Assembly: GCA_905221605.1 (NCBI GenBank)
Contig: CAJNDS010002191.1
Location: 1,204,453-1,268,452 of the forward strand
Source: Symbiodinium natans
Lineage: Eukaryota; Sar; Dinophyceae; Suessiales; Symbiodiniaceae
Reading direction: 5' to 3'
Length of the DNA: 64,000 nt
A program made the translations under genes and the position numbers. Below the pieces are notes generated by a model, which saw only the letters and a list, made by a program, of their open reading frames with translations, was not told the DNA's origin and made no database searches. This document shows, piece after piece, positions 63,659 through 64,000 of this stretch; the first letter of the stretch is position 1; each line of letters begins with the position of its first letter.

Positions 63659-64000
63659 CAGAGTGTGGACGATTATGCGCCTGAACCCTGGCCAGGCCCT
63701 AACCTCTTAACCCACTAAGCCCTAAGCCTTAAGCCCGAAACTTTCTCTGCTTACCCCAACATCCAACAGGTGGACCCTCTATAAGCATCACATGACGATG
63801 ATCGGTTCCTTATTGCACATGTTGGGGGGCATCTAGAGAGTCAGCAATCCCCGAGCCCTAAGCCCTTTAACCCTAAGCCCAAAGCCCGAAACCCTAGACC
63901 CAGAAACAATCCCTTACCCACAGCACCTAAACCCCCTAAAATCTCTAAACCCAAACCCTAACTCCTAAGAGAAGAAGGCCTCAACAAGTCTTCGCATTCT

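Overview
The window is eukaryotic nuclear DNA: intron-interrupted coding segments, microsatellites, transposon remnants and very many copies of the heptamer TTTAGGG/CCCTAAA. Best guess is a dinoflagellate (moderate confidence). The heptamer is the telomere type reported for dinoflagellates, and several inferred introns are GC-AG or have AG|G borders, which that group uses often. Gene pieces are short and widely spaced. A chromerid, another alga or a plant is not excluded. No operons, CRISPR arrays or convincing RNA genes were seen.

Layout. 0-16 kb is moderately GC-rich and mostly single copy, with microsatellites and one AT-rich island (7.2-7.8 kb). Exon-like segments occur throughout. The best gene here is at about 12.0-15.95 kb on the plus strand: a SAP domain followed by the Cys box and His box of a ubiquitin-specific protease, ending in a precise terminal exon. 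A glutathione S-transferase-like exon lies at 10.79 kb. 16.5-17.4 kb is a GC-rich minisatellite. 17.9-20.6 kb holds a Mutator-like (MULE) transposase in about four exons, with an N-terminal Cys/His motif, DDE pieces, an RG-rich insert and a C-terminal SWIM finger. 20.7-22.7 kb is a tandem array of roughly 0.55-0.6 kb units.

From about 22.7 kb to the end the sequence changes character. TTTAGGG-type arrays of both orientations and all degrees of decay recur every few hundred bases. Between them lie (i) short coding-like islands of 15-60 codons, often with splice signals exactly at the edge of an array, (ii) several families of about 75-120 bp inverted-repeat elements that look like MITEs, (iii) higher-order repeats at 31.3-38.7 kb, and (iv) simple repeats and G-runs. 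One 237-codon ORF (40.4-41.1 kb) is the longest convincing coding block in this half.

Main idea for follow-up: many telomere-type arrays appear to be introns or parts of introns. The clearest case is a 41-nt minus-strand intron (28575-28615) made almost only of CCCTAAA, with GTAA at one end and TTCAG at the other, joining two open exons in frame. Degenerate CCCTAAA also sits just upstream of the GST-like acceptor, the 14.06 kb acceptor and inside a MULE intron. All exon and strand calls were made by eye, without transcript data, and many islands are open on both strands.
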